DNA of 64,000 nt from Propioniciclava tarda (GTDB lineage Bacteria; Actinomycetota; Actinomycetes; Propionibacteriales; Propionibacteriaceae), in contig NZ_FXTL01000015.1 of assembly GCF_900182665.1 (NCBI RefSeq), positions 1 to 64,000 of the forward strand, read 5' to 3'. The notes under the pieces are model-generated. The model worked only from the letters and a program-made list of their open reading frames with translations, had not been told where the DNA came from and ran no database searches. How positions within the stretch are numbered: position 1 is the stretch's first letter; each line of letters starts with the position of its first letter. Shown piece after piece: positions 44,597-53,163 of this stretch. A program made the position numbers and the translations under genes.

Positions 44597-44690
44597 CGTC
44601 AAGCCAGGCTAGAGACGGCTGCTGACAATTCCAGGACCGTTCTGCGCGCTACAACCATGCGCAGCGGGATCTGATTCCCGCGCGTTCCCC

Positions 44691-46115
44691 TCAGAGGGCG
44701 CTGAACAGCACGGTGCCTTGCACGAGATCGACCGCCTCCAGCCGCACCTGGACCTCGTGGCCCAACGCAACCTTGCCCTTGACACGCGCCGCGACGGCCG
44801 GGGACGCCACCTGGACGACTCCCCCATCGCCGCGCTGGTCCAGCTCGATGACGACGCCGGTGAAGGTCTGGCCGAGGTGGCCCTGCATCACCAACGCCTC
44901 GACGAGGTCGACGATGCCGCGCTCGTACTTCTTGGCACGGATGTCGGCCGACTCCATGGTGGCCGGCAGCCCCGGCAGCGCCGTCCGCACCCAGTCGGGC
45001 ACGGGCTGACCCGAACAGATCGACAGGCAGACCTCGCCCGCGTACCGGTCGACGAGGCGCCGCAGCGGGGCCGTGCAGTGCGCGTACTCCACCGCCAGTG
45101 CCGCATGGAAGCGCTGCTCTGGCACCGTCCCGTCGAAGGCCGCGTAGCCGGCCCCCCGGAACAGCCGCGTGCAGGCGTTCAGCATCGCGGCCTGCCCGGG
45201 CACCGCGGGGTCCAGCGACCGAACGAATTCCGCGTACGGCATGGAACCCGGCCACGTGAGTCGCAGGCCCTTCGCCACGTGGCGCAGCCGGTCAATGTCG
45301 CCCTGCCGGGCCGGCGGGAGCGTCCGCAGGATGCCGATCTTCGCCCCCAGCATCAGCTCGGCAGCCGCCATGCCGGTCAGCAGGGAGATCTGGGCGTTCC
45401 AGTCCTCGACCGGCAGGGTCGTCCGGAAGGCCAGCTCCCACGTGCCGCCCTGGGTCAGCACCACTTGTTCCGGAGCCGACAGGCTGACGCCGCCACGGGC
45501 CACCTCCTGCGCCTGCCGCAGCTGTCCCACCACCTTCAGCAACTGCAACGACTCGGACGCCGTCCCGCCGTCCAGCGCCGCCTGGACGCCCTCGTAGGTC
45601 AGCTGTTCGCGGCTTTGGACGCGCGCTCGCGAGACCTTCTTCGAGGTCATCGCGCCGGCGGCGTCCAACGTGATCTCCCACAGCAGCGCCGGCCGGACGA
45701 CGCCGGGCAACAGCGAGGCCGCGCCCTCGGACAGGACCGGCGGATGCAACGGCGTCCGCAACGAAGGGGCGTAGAGGGTCTCGCCGCGGGCGTGCGCCTC
45801 GGCGTCGATCGCGCCACCTGGACGCACGAAGGCCGCCACCTCGGCGATCGCGTAATGGACGACGTACCCGTCCCCGGACCGCTCGATGTGCAGCGCCTGG
45901 TCGAGATCCTTCGACCCCTCCGGGTCGATGGTCACGAACTCGATGTCGGTGCGGTCGGCTTCCGGGAGAACCACAGCGGACGCCGCGGCCTCAGCCTCGG
46001 CCAGCACCGCGTCCGGGAACGACGACGGGACGCCGAGAGCCTCGCGCAGCCGCGCGACGCCTTCGGTCAGGGCCTCGGGGATGTCCTCGGCGGCGGCGAA
46101 GTGGAGGGCTGGCAT
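44691..46115 (-). CDS. RNB-domain ribonuclease (RNase II/R family)
   Basis: A 474-residue exoribonuclease that lacks the full set of cold-shock domains of RNase R. The RNB active site is seen in FVTIDPEGSKDLDQALHIE; the last acidic position of the DxxxxxDxDD motif is glutamine here, a form I recall from many actinobacterial RNB proteins. Later motifs YAPSLRTPLHPPVLSEGAASLLPG and YAHCTAPLRRLVDRY are also typical. It would degrade RNA 3' to 5' in the cytoplasm. The gene follows the zinc-ribbon coiled-coil gene on the same strand after 28 bases. Confidence 0.9.
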   Translation of the reverse strand: MPALHFAAAEDIPEALTEGVARLREALGVPSSFPDAVLAEAEAAASAVVLPEADRTDIEFVTIDPEGSKDLDQALHIERSGDGYVVHYAIAEVAAFVRPGGAIDAEAHARGETLYAPSLRTPLHPPVLSEGAASLLPGVVRPALLWEITLDAAGAMTSKKVSRARVQSREQLTYEGVQAALDGGTASESLQLLKVVGQLRQAQEVARGGVSLSAPEQVVLTQGGTWELAFRTTLPVEDWNAQISLLTGMAAAELMLGAKIGILRTLPPARQGDIDRLRHVAKGLRLTWPGSMPYAEFVRSLDPAVPGQAAMLNACTRLFRGAGYAAFDGTVPEQRFHAALAVEYAHCTAPLRRLVDRYAGEVCLSICSGQPVPDWVRTALPGLPATMESADIRAKKYERGIVDLVEALVMQGHLGQTFTGVVIELDQRGDGGVVQVASPAVAARVKGKVALGHEVQVRLEAVDLVQGTVLFSAL

Positions 46116-46143
46116 GGTCGCGTCCTTCGGTCGGCCGAGAGGA

Positions 46144-46884
46144 TCAGTGGGCGTCGGCGGCGCGGACGAGGATGCGGTTGCACTCCTCGCAGCGGAGAAC
46201 GTCGTCCGCTGGCGCCGCCATGAACCGGGCGAGATCGGACGCCGTCAGCGTCAGCTGACAGCCGCTGCAGCGCCCGTTCGCCAGGAGGGCTGCGCCCGTA
46301 CCCCCGGACCGTTCGGCGGTCTTCGCGTAGGCGGCCAGGAGGTCCGCGGGCAGTCCGGACGCGAGCTGCGCGCGCTCGGCGCCGTGCGAGGCGAGCTCGG
46401 CGTCCAGCACGGCCAACTGGGCGTCACGGGAGGCCATCAGCGCACGGAGCTCTTCTTCGACGCCGCTCTTGCGGGCGGCGAGCTCGGCGAGCTCGCTCTG
46501 GGAGGTTTCGAGGCGCTCCATGACGTCGAGTTCGACGTCCTCGAGCTCGCCGATGCGCCGGACCAGGGACGCGATCTCGTCCAGCATCGCCTGCAGCTGC
46601 TTGGGATCGGTGATGCTGCCGTCGTCGACCCGCTTCCGGTCGCGGGCGAGCCGCTCGCGCACCGGCGCCAGATCGCCCTCGGAGCGGGCCTGCTCCTGTT
46701 CCAGGTCGTAGATGCGGGTCTTGACCGCCGTCACGCGCTCGCCGATCGTGCCGCGCTCGGCCTGGGCCCTGGCGATCTGAGCGTGCTCGGGGAGCTGGCG
46801 GCGGCGGTGCTGCACCTGCGCGACGGTGGTGTCGACGGCCTGCAGGTCGAGCAACCGCTGTTGCGCCTCGGGTGCTGCCTTCAT
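46144..46884 (-). CDS. Coiled-coil protein with C-terminal C4 zinc ribbon
   Basis: A 246-residue protein whose first 185 residues form long heptad-rich helices (for example RIYDLEQEQARSEGDLAPVRERLARDRKRV). The C-terminus has a zinc ribbon with CSGC and CEEC pairs (GRCSGCQLTL and LRCEECNRILV). This domain architecture is conserved widely in bacteria next to RNase and Nif3-like genes; function is undefined, and RNA or nucleic-acid binding has been suggested. It is probably cotranscribed with the RNB nuclease. Confidence 0.85.
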   Translation of the reverse strand: MKAAPEAQQRLLDLQAVDTTVAQVQHRRRQLPEHAQIARAQAERGTIGERVTAVKTRIYDLEQEQARSEGDLAPVRERLARDRKRVDDGSITDPKQLQAMLDEIASLVRRIGELEDVELDVMERLETSQSELAELAARKSGVEEELRALMASRDAQLAVLDAELASHGAERAQLASGLPADLLAAYAKTAERSGGTGAALLANGRCSGCQLTLTASDLARFMAAPADDVLRCEECNRILVRAADAH

Positions 46885-46993
46885 TGGTCGCCATCCTCTC
46901 CCTCGCGACGCACACCGGCTGGATCCGTCGTCAGCCGCACCTTATCGCGGGGCGCCGACGGCGTCGGGCGCCCTGACCCGCCAGGATGGGGCC

Positions 46994-47554
46994 ATGACCG
47001 ACCTGTACCTCGTCCGGCATGGCGAGACGGCCTGGAGCAAGTCCGGGCAGCACACCTCCACCACTGACCTCGACCTGACGGCCAACGGCGAGGACCAGGC
47101 TCGCGCCCTCACCGGACGTCTCAACCGGGCCGACTTCGGCCTCGTGCTGTGCAGCCCCCGCCAGCGGGCCCAGGACACCGCCCGCCTCGCCGGCTTCGGC
47201 GACTTCGAGGTCGAGCCCAACCTCGCCGAATGGAACTACGGCGACTACGAGGGGCTCACGTCGGCACAGATCCGCGAACGCCACCCCGGGTGGCGCATCT
47301 GGTTCAACGGCTGCCCCGGCGGCGAGGACGCGCTCGAGGTCCGCCGCCGCCTCACGCGCGTGGTCGACCGCGTCCGGTCGTCCGGCGTTGACAAGGCCAT
47401 TTGCTTCGGCCACGGGCACGCGTCCCGCGTCCTGGCGCTGGCGTGGCTGGACTTCCCGATCATCTTTGGCCAGAGCTTCCCCGTCGAAGTGGCGTCCGTG
47501 TCGGTCCTGGGGCGCGAGAAGGAGTCCTGGGCCGTCCTGCGCTGGAACAGCTGA
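46994..47554 (+). CDS. Histidine-phosphatase superfamily (phosphoglycerate-mutase-like) enzyme
   Basis: A 186-residue enzyme with the phospho-accepting histidine in LYLVRHGETAWSKSG and the second catalytic histidine in CFGHGHASRVLA, with CSPRQRAQDTA between. The active site is complete. The substrate (sugar phosphate, phosphoserine or acid-phosphatase type) is not determined. CAGGAT ends seven bases before the ATG, so it could be leaderless. Other neighbours give no clue to substrate. Confidence 0.9.
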   Translation: MTDLYLVRHGETAWSKSGQHTSTTDLDLTANGEDQARALTGRLNRADFGLVLCSPRQRAQDTARLAGFGDFEVEPNLAEWNYGDYEGLTSAQIRERHPGWRIWFNGCPGGEDALEVRRRLTRVVDRVRSSGVDKAICFGHGHASRVLALAWLDFPIIFGQSFPVEVASVSVLGREKESWAVLRWNS

Positions 47555-47637
47555 GTGAATCGAACGCCATCCGCCGTCCGACCGTGCGGTGGTGCGGCGG
47601 TCGTAGGGTTGCCCTCAGGCTAAGGGAAGGACGAACC

Positions 47638-49125
47638 ATGACCGAGAAGAACACTGAGCAGGCGCCAGACAGCACGCCGCCCAAGCCGTTCAGCGACGCG
47701 TTCGTGGCCTTCATCCCGCAGGGCTGGGCTCCCTACCCGGCCGAACTCCCCGGCCGCCTCCCGGCCGCCGAGCACACGGCCCCTCGCCGGGACGCCGTCG
47801 CCGCGGCCTTCCCGGGCGAGCGCCTGGTCATCCCCGCCGGCGGGCTGCGGACCCGCTCCAACGACACCGACTACGGCTTCCGTCCGCACAGCGCCTTCGC
47901 GCACCTCACCGGCCTCGGCGCCGACCGCGAGCCGGACGCCGTGCTCGTCATTGAGCCAACGCCCGACGGCCACGTCGACACCCTGTACTTCCGTCCGCGT
48001 GCGCCGCGCACCGACCCCGAGTTCTACGCCGACCACCGCTACGGCGAGATGTGGGTGGGTCAGCGCGAGTCGCTGGACGAGATGTCAGCCCTCACCGGAC
48101 TCACCTGCGCGCCGGCGTCCGAGCTGGTCTCGGCCGTCACGGCAGACGCCGCCGTCGTCCGGATCGTCCGCGGCGTGGACGAACGGCTCCAGACCCTGGT
48201 GGACGCCGCACGCGCGGCCCGCGGCGTCCACAAGATCGAAGAACTGGACGCCGAACTGGAGCGCTGCCTGTCCGAGCTACGCCTGGTGAAGGACGCCTTC
48301 GAGATCGAGGAACTGCAGCGCGCCTGCGACGACACGGCCGTCGCGTTCGAGGCGGTCGTCCGCGATCTGCCCCACGCCGTGGACGCCGGACGCGGCGAGC
48401 GCTGGGTCGAGGGCGTCTTCGGCCTGCACGCGCGGCACCGCGGCAACGCCGTCGGCTACGACACCATCGCGGCCTCCGGCGACCACGCGTGCACCCTGCA
48501 CTGGATCCGCAACGACGGCGACCTGAGCCCCGACGACCTCATCCTGCTCGACGCCGGCATCGAACGCGACAGCCTCTACACCGCGGACGTCACCCGGACG
48601 CTTCCGATCTCCGGACGCTTCACCCCGGCGCAGCGCAAGGTCTACGAGGCCGTCCTGGACGCCCAGGCCGCCGGCTTCGCGGCTGCCAAGCCGGGCGCGA
48701 CCTTCATCGACGTCCACAACGCGGCGGTGCGGGTCATCGCCGAGCGGCTGCACGAGTGGGGCCTGCTTCCGGTGCCGGTCGAGGAGTCGCTCGACCCCCA
48801 CCGCGGCGGGCAGCACCGGCGCTGGATGGTCCACGGGACGTCGCATCATCTCGGCCTCGACGTGCACGACTGCGCCCAGGCCCGCAACGAGTACTACCGG
48901 CAGGGCACCATCAAGCCGGGCATGGTGTTCACGGTTGAGCCGGGCCTGTACTTCAAGGCCACGGACGAACTGGTGCCCGCCGACCTGCGCGGCATCGGCG
49001 TCCGGATCGAGGACGACATCGTCATCACCGACGACGGTTACCGGATCCTGTCCGACAAGCTGCCGCGAACCGTCGACGACATCGAGTCGTGGATGGCGTC
49101 CCTGCTCGACGGTGGCCGAGACTGA
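47638..49125 (+). CDS. pepP: Aminopeptidase P family protein (Xaa-Pro aminopeptidase)
   Basis: A 495-residue metallopeptidase releasing N-terminal residues before proline. The creatinase-like N-domain spans about residues 35-240, and the pita-bread domain has metal ligands in LLDAGIERDSLYTADVTRT, the histidine in HGTSHHLGLDVHDCA, the glutamate in FTVEPGLYF and the last in GVRIEDDIVITDDG. GGGAAGGA lies seven bases before the ATG at 47638. It suits the peptide-import capacity seen elsewhere in the window. Confidence 0.93.
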   Translation: MTEKNTEQAPDSTPPKPFSDAFVAFIPQGWAPYPAELPGRLPAAEHTAPRRDAVAAAFPGERLVIPAGGLRTRSNDTDYGFRPHSAFAHLTGLGADREPDAVLVIEPTPDGHVDTLYFRPRAPRTDPEFYADHRYGEMWVGQRESLDEMSALTGLTCAPASELVSAVTADAAVVRIVRGVDERLQTLVDAARAARGVHKIEELDAELERCLSELRLVKDAFEIEELQRACDDTAVAFEAVVRDLPHAVDAGRGERWVEGVFGLHARHRGNAVGYDTIAASGDHACTLHWIRNDGDLSPDDLILLDAGIERDSLYTADVTRTLPISGRFTPAQRKVYEAVLDAQAAGFAAAKPGATFIDVHNAAVRVIAERLHEWGLLPVPVEESLDPHRGGQHRRWMVHGTSHHLGLDVHDCAQARNEYYRQGTIKPGMVFTVEPGLYFKATDELVPADLRGIGVRIEDDIVITDDGYRILSDKLPRTVDDIESWMASLLDGGRD

Positions 49126-49129
49126 CCCC

Positions 49130-50230
49130 ATGGGCGACTGGATCACCTCGTACCCGATCGACCCGGTGCGCCGCGTGCCGAGCTGGCGCGGCCGCGGTCC
49201 GGCGCGACCGCTGCGCACGAGTGTGCCTCGCTCCCCCGGACCAGGGCTGGTCTGGCGCTGGTACGTCGACGGACGCCCGCGCGAGGACGCGTCCTACGAC
49301 GAGGCGATCGAGCAGGCGCGCGGCGGAGTGGGCTACCTCTGGGTGGGCCTGCACGATCCGGACGAGGCCACGATGGCCGATCTCACCCGGCGCTTCGACC
49401 TGCACGAGCTGGCGACCGAGGACGTCTTGGAGGGCCACCGCCGATCCAAGCTCGAGCAGTTCGACGACGACCTGTTCATGGTGATTTCAACCGTTGACTA
49501 CGTCGAACACGACCGGGTCGACGAGTCGAGCGAGATCGTGTCGACGGGCGAGGTCATGGTGTTCATGGGCTCGTGGTACGTGATCACGGCCCGCAAGAAG
49601 GGACGTGCCCTCATCAAGTCGCTGCGCGCGTCCTTCGAGAGCGACCCCGAAGAGGTCGCGATGGGCCCCTGGCGGGTGCTCTATCGCGTGCTCGACATCA
49701 TCATCGACGACTTCAACCAGACGGCTCTGGAGATGGAGAACGACGTCGAGGAGGTCGAGTCCGCCGTCTTCGCCAAGGACGGCCAGCGCGCCGTCCGCCT
49801 GCCGTACCAGTTGAAGCGCGAGCTGATCGAGTTCAAGCGGTGCGTCCTGCCGCTGGCGCAGCCGGTCGGCCAGCTGCAGTCGCGGCGCTTCGAGCCGCTC
49901 GTGGACGCCGAGGCGCAGAACTACTTCCGCGAACTGGCCGAGCACCTCCAGTCCACGCGCGAGGCCATCGTCAGCATGGACGACATCCTCACGACGATCC
50001 TGCAGGCGGCGCTCGCACAGGCGTCCTTCGCCGACAACCAGGACATGCGCAAGATCTCCGCGGCGGTGGCCATCCTGGCCATCCCGACCACGATCGGCGC
50101 GGTCTACGGCATGAACTTCGACAACATGCCCGAGTTGCACACCGAGTACGGCTACTTCGTCGTCTTGAGCGTCATGTTGATGGGCATGCTCGTGACCTAC
50201 CTGCTGTTCCGCCGCTTCCGCTGGATCTGA
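49130..50230 (+). CDS. corA: CorA-family magnesium/cobalt transporter
   Basis: A 366-residue divalent-cation channel. After a long cytoplasmic domain with acidic and coiled regions, the first transmembrane helix ends with the universal YGMNF motif (AIPTTIGAVYGMNFDNMP), followed by the short periplasmic loop and second helix (YFVVLSVMLMGMLVTYLLFRRF). It would work as a homopentamer. The ATG at 49130 lies only four bases after the pepP stop. In mycobacteria corA lies in the same broad neighbourhood as mrp and the MgtE-like gene, which are encoded about 6-9 kb further on here. Confidence 0.94.
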   Translation: MGDWITSYPIDPVRRVPSWRGRGPARPLRTSVPRSPGPGLVWRWYVDGRPREDASYDEAIEQARGGVGYLWVGLHDPDEATMADLTRRFDLHELATEDVLEGHRRSKLEQFDDDLFMVISTVDYVEHDRVDESSEIVSTGEVMVFMGSWYVITARKKGRALIKSLRASFESDPEEVAMGPWRVLYRVLDIIIDDFNQTALEMENDVEEVESAVFAKDGQRAVRLPYQLKRELIEFKRCVLPLAQPVGQLQSRRFEPLVDAEAQNYFRELAEHLQSTREAIVSMDDILTTILQAALAQASFADNQDMRKISAAVAILAIPTTIGAVYGMNFDNMPELHTEYGYFVVLSVMLMGMLVTYLLFRRFRWI

Positions 50231-50240
50231 GAACCCAGCC

Positions 50241-50266
50241 GGACGCCGACGCGCGAGTCGGCGTCC
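50241..50266 (+). terminator. Hairpin after corA made of the heptamer pair
   Basis: GGACGCCGAC (50241-50250) pairs perfectly with GTCGGCGTCC (50257-50266) around a six-base loop, ten bases past the corA stop. It contains the over-represented heptamer in inverted form. Confidence 0.65.
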
Positions 50267-50318
50267 ACTAGGCAACCTGAGTGGGTTCCGAGGCGTGGGT
50301 GTCCTAAGGTTCGGTGGC

Positions 50319-51632
50319 GTGAGCGATCTGAAGACAAAGGTGTTCCTCGACGAGTCCGACATCCCGACGCACTGGTACAACATCGTCGCCGATCTCCCGA
50401 CTCCCCCCGCCCCGCATCTGCACCCCGGCACCCAGCAGCCGCTGTCGCCGGACGACATGACGGCCCTCTTCCCGATGGGCCTCATCGAGCAGGAGGCGGC
50501 GACGGAGCGCTGGATCGAGATCCCGCCGGAAGTCCAGGAGATCTACCGCCTCTGGCGTCCGTCGCCGCTGCACCGCGCCCGCCGGCTGGAGAAGGCGCTC
50601 GGCACGACCGCGCGCATCTACTACAAGTACGAGGGCGAGAGCCCGGTCGGCTCGCACAAGACCAACTCGGCCGTGCCGCAGGCCTTCTACAACAAAGTCG
50701 CAGGCAAGAAGCGGCTGACGACCGAGACCGGCGCCGGCCAGTGGGGCGCCGCGCTCGCGTTCGCCACCCAGGTGTTCGGCCTCGACTGCGACGTCTTCCA
50801 GGTGCGCAACACGTACGAGGGCAAGCCGTACCGTCGCCTGCTGATGCAGGTCTTCGGGGCGTCCGTGACGCCGTCGCCGTCCATGACGACCGCTGCCGGA
50901 CGCGCCCTCAACGAGCGCTTCCCCGGCACGACGGGCTCGCTGGGCATGGCCATCTCTGAGGCGATCGAGCTGGCCGTCCAGGACCCGGACGCCTCGTACG
51001 CCCTCGGCTCCGTGTTGAACCACGTGTGCCTGCACCAGACGATCATCGGCCAGGAGGCGCTCAAGCAGCTCGCGGTCTTCGGCGAGGACGTGCCCGACTA
51101 CCTGTTCGCGTGCGCCGGCGGCGGCTCGAACCTGGCCGGCATCTCGTTCCCGTTCGTCCGGCAGAACCTGCTGGGCCACGCGAACGTGAAGATCGTGGCC
51201 TGCGAGCCCGCGGCCGCGCCGTCGCTGACCCAGGGCGAGTTCCGCTATGACTTCGGCGACAGCTCGAACATGACGCCGCTGCTGAAGATGTACACGCTCG
51301 GCAACGCGTTCGTTCCGGATCCGGTGCACGCGGGCGGCCTGCGCTACCACGGCATGGCGCCGCTGGTCTCGCACTGCTACCACGAGGGGCTGATCGGCGC
51401 GATCGCCGTCAAGCAGCGCGAGGCGTTCGAGGCGGGCACGCTGTTCGCGCGAGCCGAGGGTATCGTCCCGGCGTCCGAGTCGTCGCACGCGATCGCTGGA
51501 GCGGTCCGGCAGGCGAAGCAGGCGGCCGAGGACGGCACGTCCCCGGTCATCCTGATCGGCGTCTCCGGGTCGGGCCAGCTGGATCTGCCCGCCTTCGCCG
51601 AGTACGCCGCCGGCGACATGCTGGACGCCTAG
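50319..51632 (+). CDS. Tryptophan synthase beta-chain-like protein (TrpB2 type)
   Basis: A 437-residue PLP enzyme of the TrpB2 group. It has the extended N-terminus of that group (KVFLDESDIPTHWYNIVADLP), WRPSPLHRARRLEKAL, the PLP lysine in GESPVGSHKTNSA, TGAGQWGAALA, the phosphate loop in CAGGGSNLAGISF, and CEPAAAPSLTQGEF. TrpB2 enzymes work without a TrpA partner, condensing indole (or phosphoserine) with serine. The gene is not in a trp operon. Given the tryptophanase in this window, salvage of indole is a plausible role. Confidence 0.92.
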   Translation: MSDLKTKVFLDESDIPTHWYNIVADLPTPPAPHLHPGTQQPLSPDDMTALFPMGLIEQEAATERWIEIPPEVQEIYRLWRPSPLHRARRLEKALGTTARIYYKYEGESPVGSHKTNSAVPQAFYNKVAGKKRLTTETGAGQWGAALAFATQVFGLDCDVFQVRNTYEGKPYRRLLMQVFGASVTPSPSMTTAAGRALNERFPGTTGSLGMAISEAIELAVQDPDASYALGSVLNHVCLHQTIIGQEALKQLAVFGEDVPDYLFACAGGGSNLAGISFPFVRQNLLGHANVKIVACEPAAAPSLTQGEFRYDFGDSSNMTPLLKMYTLGNAFVPDPVHAGGLRYHGMAPLVSHCYHEGLIGAIAVKQREAFEAGTLFARAEGIVPASESSHAIAGAVRQAKQAAEDGTSPVILIGVSGSGQLDLPAFAEYAAGDMLDA

Positions 51633-51686
51633 GGCGAGGTGACCGGGGCCCATTCGGTTGGACGCTCGCGGCCAGCGTCGTCGTGC

Positions 51687-51739
51687 GTTGGCTGAGCTTG
51701 TCGAAGCCCCTGCTTGCGGCTCCGACAAGCTCGGTCAGC
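51687..51739. repeat. Dispersed repeat carrying inverted GCTGAGCTTGTCG arms
   Basis: GCTGAGCTTGTCG (51691-51703) pairs with CGACAAGCTC plus CAGC (51723-51739, with a three-base bulge). The left half on the minus strand matches 53069-53093 in the sequence CAGGGGCTTCGAC(A/C)AGC followed by TCAGCC. Similar CTTCGACAAGCTCAG repeats are scattered in many actinobacterial genomes. Confidence 0.6.
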
Positions 51740-51752
51740 GTTTGCGCGGCGC

Positions 51753-52199
51753 CTAGAGCGGCGTCCCCGGCAGGTTGCGGGCGACGGCGAACAGCAGGCC
51801 GAGGATGCCCAGAACGGCCCAGAGGCGGTCGCCGCGCAGGAGTGCTGGAGTGCGAAGAGGCGGCGAGGCGCCAGCAAGTTCGGCGAGCGTCCAGGCGGTC
51901 ACCGCGGTGACCCCGGCCAGGATCAGAAAGACGAACGGGTTCGCAGCGAACGCGCCGGGGACGTCCGCGGCCAGCAGGCGCATACCGAGGTGCGTCGCGC
52001 CGCACAGGGGACAGAGCGTTCCGGTCAGGACGCGCCATGGGCACGGCAAGCCGTAACCCGCCACCCCCGCCGCGGACAGAGCCAGCCCAGCGGCACCGAA
52101 TGCGGCCAAGCCTCTCAGGCGCTCACGAGCGGCGACGCGAGCCTCCGGCCCGCTCGGGCACGGGGAGGTGACCCCCTCGCCAGGGCCGACCGACTTCAA
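51753..52199 (-). CDS. DUF2752 membrane protein
   Basis: A protein of about 148 residues with three hydrophobic segments. The DUF2752 core is CPWRVLTGTLCPLCGATHLGMRLLAADVPGAFAANPFVFLIL, with its three cysteines. The function is unknown. The start is uncertain: TTG at 52199 is preferred because longer starts, such as ATG at 52244, overlap the start of the divergent RDD gene. It ends near a repeat-rich intergenic region. Confidence 0.7.
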   Translation of the reverse strand: MKSVGPGEGVTSPCPSGPEARVAARERLRGLAAFGAAGLALSAAGVAGYGLPCPWRVLTGTLCPLCGATHLGMRLLAADVPGAFAANPFVFLILAGVTAVTAWTLAELAGASPPLRTPALLRGDRLWAVLGILGLLFAVARNLPGTPL

Positions 52200-52242
52200 T
52201 ACGATCGACCTTGCCCTAGTTCCACCATCCGAGGACGCATTC

Positions 52243-52953
52243 ATGTCTACCAACCCGTTCGACCCGAACAACCCCAACGCGGCCCAGCCGGCACAGCCCG
52301 GGTATACCCCGCCGCCGGCCTCAAACCAGCCTCCGCCCTACAACACGCCCCAGTATCGGGCCCCTGAGCCCGGATCGCCCAGCGCTGGGCAGCCGGAATA
52401 CGGCGCTCCGGGCTCGGCGTCCTACTCGCAGCCCAACTACGCCCAGGCCAACTACGGTCAGCCCGGCATGCCCCCGGCGGGCTACCCCGTTCCCGGCCAG
52501 GCCCCCTATCCCGTCGGCCCGCAGACCGGCTCTGGCAGCCTCGCCCAGTGGCCGACCAGGGCCTACGGCGCGTTGTTCGACTTCATCATTCCTATGGTGG
52601 TGGTCAGTATCATCGGCTCGCCCTTCGCGCCACAGGTCACCTCGTCGGGGCAGGTCGTGGGCGGCGGCTTGATGTACAACCTGGTCAGCCTGCTCGGAAT
52701 CGCCTTCTGGGTCTACAACTCCGGCTACCTGCAGGGCACGACCGGAAAGAGCATCGGGAAGCGGATGGCCAAGACGCACTTGATCAGCGAAGAGACGGGA
52801 CGTCCGATCGGCTTCGGTATGGCGGTCCTGCGCCATATCTGCCACGCCATTGACAGCCTGATCTGTTTCGTGGGCTGGCTCTTCCCCCTCTGGGATCCGA
52901 AGCGCCAGACCATCGCCGACAAGATCATGAAGACCGTCGTGGTCAACGACTGA
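52243..52953 (+). CDS. RDD-family membrane protein with disordered N-terminus
   Basis: A 236-residue protein. Residues 1-105 form a low-complexity tail rich in Pro, Gln, Tyr, Gly and Asn (for example NYAQANYGQPGMPPAGYPVP). The rest is an RDD domain: WPTRAYGALFDFIIPMVVV, QGTTGKSIGKRMAKTHLISEETG and FGMAVLRHICHAIDSLICF. GAGGA lies eight bases before the ATG at 52243. Function is unknown. A strong terminator follows. Confidence 0.85.
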   Translation: MSTNPFDPNNPNAAQPAQPGYTPPPASNQPPPYNTPQYRAPEPGSPSAGQPEYGAPGSASYSQPNYAQANYGQPGMPPAGYPVPGQAPYPVGPQTGSGSLAQWPTRAYGALFDFIIPMVVVSIIGSPFAPQVTSSGQVVGGGLMYNLVSLLGIAFWVYNSGYLQGTTGKSIGKRMAKTHLISEETGRPIGFGMAVLRHICHAIDSLICFVGWLFPLWDPKRQTIADKIMKTVVVND

Positions 52954-52965
52954 CACCCAGCGACG

Positions 52966-52999
52966 ATGAAGGGCACGACCGACCGGTCGTGCCCTTCAT
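52966..52999 (+). terminator. Strong terminator after the RDD gene
   Basis: ATGAAGGGCACGACC (52966-52980) pairs perfectly with 52985-52999 across a GACC loop, 12 bases after the stop. Confidence 0.85.
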
Positions 53000-53068
53000 G
53001 CGTTCACGGGGGGTGATCGCCACGGGCGGCACCCTTGGATGGCTGGTGAGCTTGGCTGGACACCTCCG

Positions 53069-53123
53069 CAGGGGCTTCGACCAGCTCAGCCCACGGCAAG
53101 CTCAGCCCACCGCAAGCTCAGCC
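53069..53123. repeat. AAGCTCAGCC-type intergenic repeat cluster
   Basis: The block starts with CAGGGGCTTCGACCAGC then TCAGCC (53069-53090), matching the minus strand of 51687-51712, and continues with two further AAGCTCAGCC units (53098-53107 and 53114-53123). It fills part of the 164-base gap after the 52966 terminator. Confidence 0.6.
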
Positions 53124-53163
53124 AACGGGGCTGCCACCAACGGCCCCATGATCAGCACTCTCC

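Noticed and set aside
44691-46115. Glutamine in the RNB active-site motif as a sign of inactivation
   Set aside because: The DLDQA form is, as far as I recall, common in actinobacterial RNB proteins, so it is not evidence of a dead enzyme here.
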